Positions 61,601-64,000 of a stretch of DNA of 64,000 nt are shown one piece after another. The stretch is from Syngnathus acus (Eukaryota; Chordata; Actinopteri; Syngnathiformes; Syngnathidae). The notes beneath the pieces are model-generated. The model searched no databases, was not told the origin of the DNA, and saw only the letters and a program-made list of their open reading frames with translations. The position numbers and the translations under genes were made by a program. Each line of letters opens with the position of its first letter. The stretch's first letter is position 1. The stretch covers positions 9,310,001 to 9,374,000 of the forward strand of contig NC_051106.1 in assembly GCF_901709675.1 (NCBI RefSeq), written 5' to 3'.

Positions 61601-63364
61601 AGTAAAACGTGAAGGTTATAAAATAAAAGTTTACCTTGTTGGACTTTTAGATAGCTGTTGATTGTTTTTAACATCAGCCAAGGCCTAAGTAATATCACGG
61701 GTCAAGAACCTGCCTTCTCAGATGCACCCGGTATTAATAATATAGTTGAAGGGTTGCATCCCTTGTAAATCTTTACTGGCCGGATTTAACTGCAGTGATG
61801 TACAAGTGTACTCTTGGGCCCAACTATATTTCGGCAGTACTGACAAGCTGACTGACGTGTTGCTGGCGCCAACCTTGGCGAACTCATCATCGTATGGAGC
61901 GAAATGAATGATAAATGTACTGTATTAAACTGGACTGCATTTCTGAAGCACCTTTTGGCATTTTTAACATCATTTTAATGCTTAGTTAGTTTATGCTTTA
62001 TTTTTTTTTCTCAACCCTTCTATTGATATTTAATGAATGGAATTTAAATGGCGATGCTAGCAACCTCTTCACTGTTTCCGGTGTCTTTCCTTCAAGATCC
62101 ACATCATTGACTTTGATGATGAGAATAACATCATTAATAAGAACGTCCTTCTCCACCAAGCTGGAGAGATCTGGAACATCGATGCCAGTCCTGCAGACAA
62201 AGACGTACTGAGCACCTGCTACAACAAAAGTATGTGCCACCCTTTCCCCCTCCATTGATGCATTTTGTTTTCCTTCACCAAACATTCAAGTATGTGTTGC
62301 TTGTAAGACAGTAACTTTGGTAGGCTCTCTCTGGCTCTACTTATTTTATTTTACTCTCTATGAATAATTCAATTTGTCCAATCTTCTGCAGCCAGCGACA
62401 GCCGTGTGGTGTCCTGTGCAGCAGTATGGCGGATGCCCCCCACTTGGGAAACAGGAAGCCAAGAGTCACCTGATGACTCCGCTCACAATCCCCAAAACTT
62501 GGAACTGCTTTGTCACCTAGACGACAGTGCCCACGGCAATGCAGCCTGGTAAGCGTTATAGCGCTATTTGATTGGTATTGATCATATCTTATCTATCAGT
62601 CTATCAGCCGGCTGATGTTGCCTCTCTTTCTTTATCTCGCTAATCCGTCTACAGTATCTTTCTTGTCTATTTTTTTTTTCAGGGTTAGTTCTATTTTTTT
62701 TTGTTTGGATTCTACCTCCCTGACATTTGAATATTGTTTGACTTTGTGGCACTCAGACTATCGACTGGCCCACTTCTCCAGTTTTCGTCACAGGCCGAGT
62801 CTTTTGTACGGCACAATGCCTCCCTATAACTCAGCAGCTATGAGAAAGGAAATCAATGCTCATTTTTCATTTCAGTCCAGCGTTCATCAGTATCTCTCGA
62901 TTGCTATCATTTTTAGAGATGCCAATCAGTAAAAGCGATGCATACTGTAACTGTGCGAGGAAGCGATAAAGATGGAGTGTGGCGTATCGTAAACGTGGCA
63001 TTAAAAATGCTTGCTTAAAAACAACCCATTTTGTGTTCGGAATTGGATCGACCCAGGAAGTTGGGTCAATTTGACAAAGCTGGCTATTTTTTGGAACAAA
63101 ATAGCTTTGGTCTGCATCGCCTTACCATATATATAGTTCAGTAGATGATGCCATCATATTTTGCATCTTATGAGATTGTACAGATAGTTTTCAGTGATTA
63201 CGCTGGTTGATGTGTTTAAAAAAAAAAAAAAAAAATCGTGTGTGTCTTTTGAATCAATCCACAGCGTACTGTGGGAGCCAATGGGAGATGGAAAGCGTGT
63301 GATTTCATTGGCTGATAACCATATTCTTCTCTGGGATCTGCAAGAGAGCTCCACACAGGCCACA
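58631..63364 (+). CDS. eipr1: EARP and GARP complex-interacting protein 1 (TSSC1), first five coding exons; gene runs off the right edge
   Basis: Exons are 58631-58672, 58858-58941, 62097-62229, 62392-62548 and 63265-63364. They join in frame to give about 172 of an expected 390 or so residues. The product is a WD40 beta-propeller protein that binds the EARP and GARP tethering complexes and supports endosomal recycling and dense-core-vesicle maturation. Diagnostic segments are the N-terminus [62 protein letters not shown], and [20 protein letters not shown] followed by WDLQESS, the last being a typical WD-repeat end. These align closely with human EIPR1. The remaining WD repeats and stop codon lie outside the window. 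A possible sixth tiny exon is listed separately. Confidence 0.95.
58942..62096 (+). other. eipr1 intron 2 (long)
   Basis: This 3.15-kb intron has no coding-like sequence. The segment of about 60,620-61,260 is compositionally complex, lacks repeats and contains homeobox-like ATTA/TAAT cores, so it could hold conserved non-coding sequence. An A18 run lies at 59,125-59,142. Confidence 0.6.
62549..63264 (+). other. eipr1 intron 4
   Basis: This 716-bp phase-2 intron contains T runs and an A17-type run near 63,219-63,235. I see nothing else in it. Confidence 0.75.
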
Positions 63365-63895
63365 GTAAGACACACAAACGATTACACACACGGTGCACTG
63401 TTAACTGCATAACAAACACTGCATATCTCACAATGGTATACTCATTATTTGATAAACGCCATATTGTCTGGATGTTATCAGGTGAACAATTCCTTATTCC
63501 CTGTGACACTAGCTGGGTCCGCTAATCGTCGTTGCTCCGATACTCGGCTCAGAATAACGCCACCCCCGTCTTCTACATACATTACCTGAAGTTGCAAAAT
63601 TTGATTGTAAATAGTTTTTTTTTTTTCAATATCATACGAGCTCAGCTTTCATTCTTCTGCAAACACTGTGGGAAGACCTTTGACAAGATTTTTTTTTTCA
63701 CCTAAAGAACCACTTGTGTAGTTAGCTCATTAATCACGAATGAGTTGGTCCGGCTTGTCAAGATTTTAATCTAAATTTACAAATGTTTGTCAATAATTTT
63801 TTTTCCAATTTACTTGTGTAGAGAAGTAATGGACAGACTGATTTTTTTTTTTGTTCCATCATTTATAAATGTTTTACTTGGACAACTGCTTTCAG

Positions 63896-63910
63896 ATTGC
63901 GTGCGCTCTG
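63896..63910 (+). CDS. eipr1: Possible 15-nt microexon of eipr1
   Basis: ATTGCGTGCGCTCTG lies between a strong acceptor (pyrimidine-rich, ending gctttcag) and a consensus donor (gtaagt). It is phase 0 and would add five residues, IACAL, after the preceding exon's STQAT. Human EIPR1 has AVLASS at this position, so a short hydrophobic insert is plausible. It could equally be a decoy splice pair, because the next exon lies outside the window. Confidence 0.35.
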
Positions 63911-64000
63911 GTAAGTAGTGACCTCAATGTGAGGTCAAGTACAACCACAGGGCCACGTGAGGTCTTAATCCTATCTTTTGACACCAACACTGGACAGCAG

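Overview
This window comes from a vertebrate nuclear genome, most probably a teleost fish. The genes are interrupted by GT-AG introns, several of only 75-180 bp. They encode recognisable vertebrate proteins, and the spacers hold microsatellites and remnants of repeat families that I associate with teleosts. The species cannot be named from sequence alone.

Layout. Positions 1 to about 40,800 form a gene desert: no open reading frame is protein-like, and I find only microsatellites, transposon remnants, a CpG-rich patch at about 3,971-4,069, and AT/homeobox-motif-rich stretches that look like candidate conserved non-coding elements. At 41,105-42,587 (+) lies a two-exon MARCKS-family gene, best called marcksl1. 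A CTCF-like site and a tRNA-Ser(GCT) gene (44,746-44,827, +) separate it from a tight block of three housekeeping genes. These are adi1 (45,098-46,232, +, four exons, complete, 179 aa), trappc12 (47,270-57,905, -, eleven coding exons, complete, 802 aa) and eipr1 (58,631 to beyond the right edge, +; first five coding exons visible). adi1 and trappc12 converge tail to tail. trappc12 and eipr1 diverge head to head from a shared promoter of about 0.7 kb with a palindromic NRF-1-type site.

Functional reading. The eipr1-trappc12-adi1 order matches human 2p25.3, whereas human MARCKSL1 is on 1p35, so marcksl1 marks a rearranged or lineage-specific neighbourhood. Trappc12 (TRAPP tethering complex) and Eipr1 (partner of the EARP/GARP tethers) both act in membrane traffic. 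Adi1 is an enzyme of methionine salvage, and Marcksl1 is a myristoylated, phosphorylated actin/membrane regulator. The large desert beside marcksl1, a developmentally regulated neural gene in known vertebrates, is the natural place for its enhancers, but this is inference. All splice models were drawn by hand. They stay in frame throughout and the complete ones give protein lengths compatible with the families.

Nothing here resembles a bacterial system, CRISPR array or novel operon. The most interesting observations are five palindromic RFX X-box-like motifs, a roughly 358-bp element with 36-bp terminal inverted repeats that I do not recognise, a possible boundary element (CTCF motif plus tRNA) between desert and housekeeping block, and a possible 15-nt microexon in eipr1.
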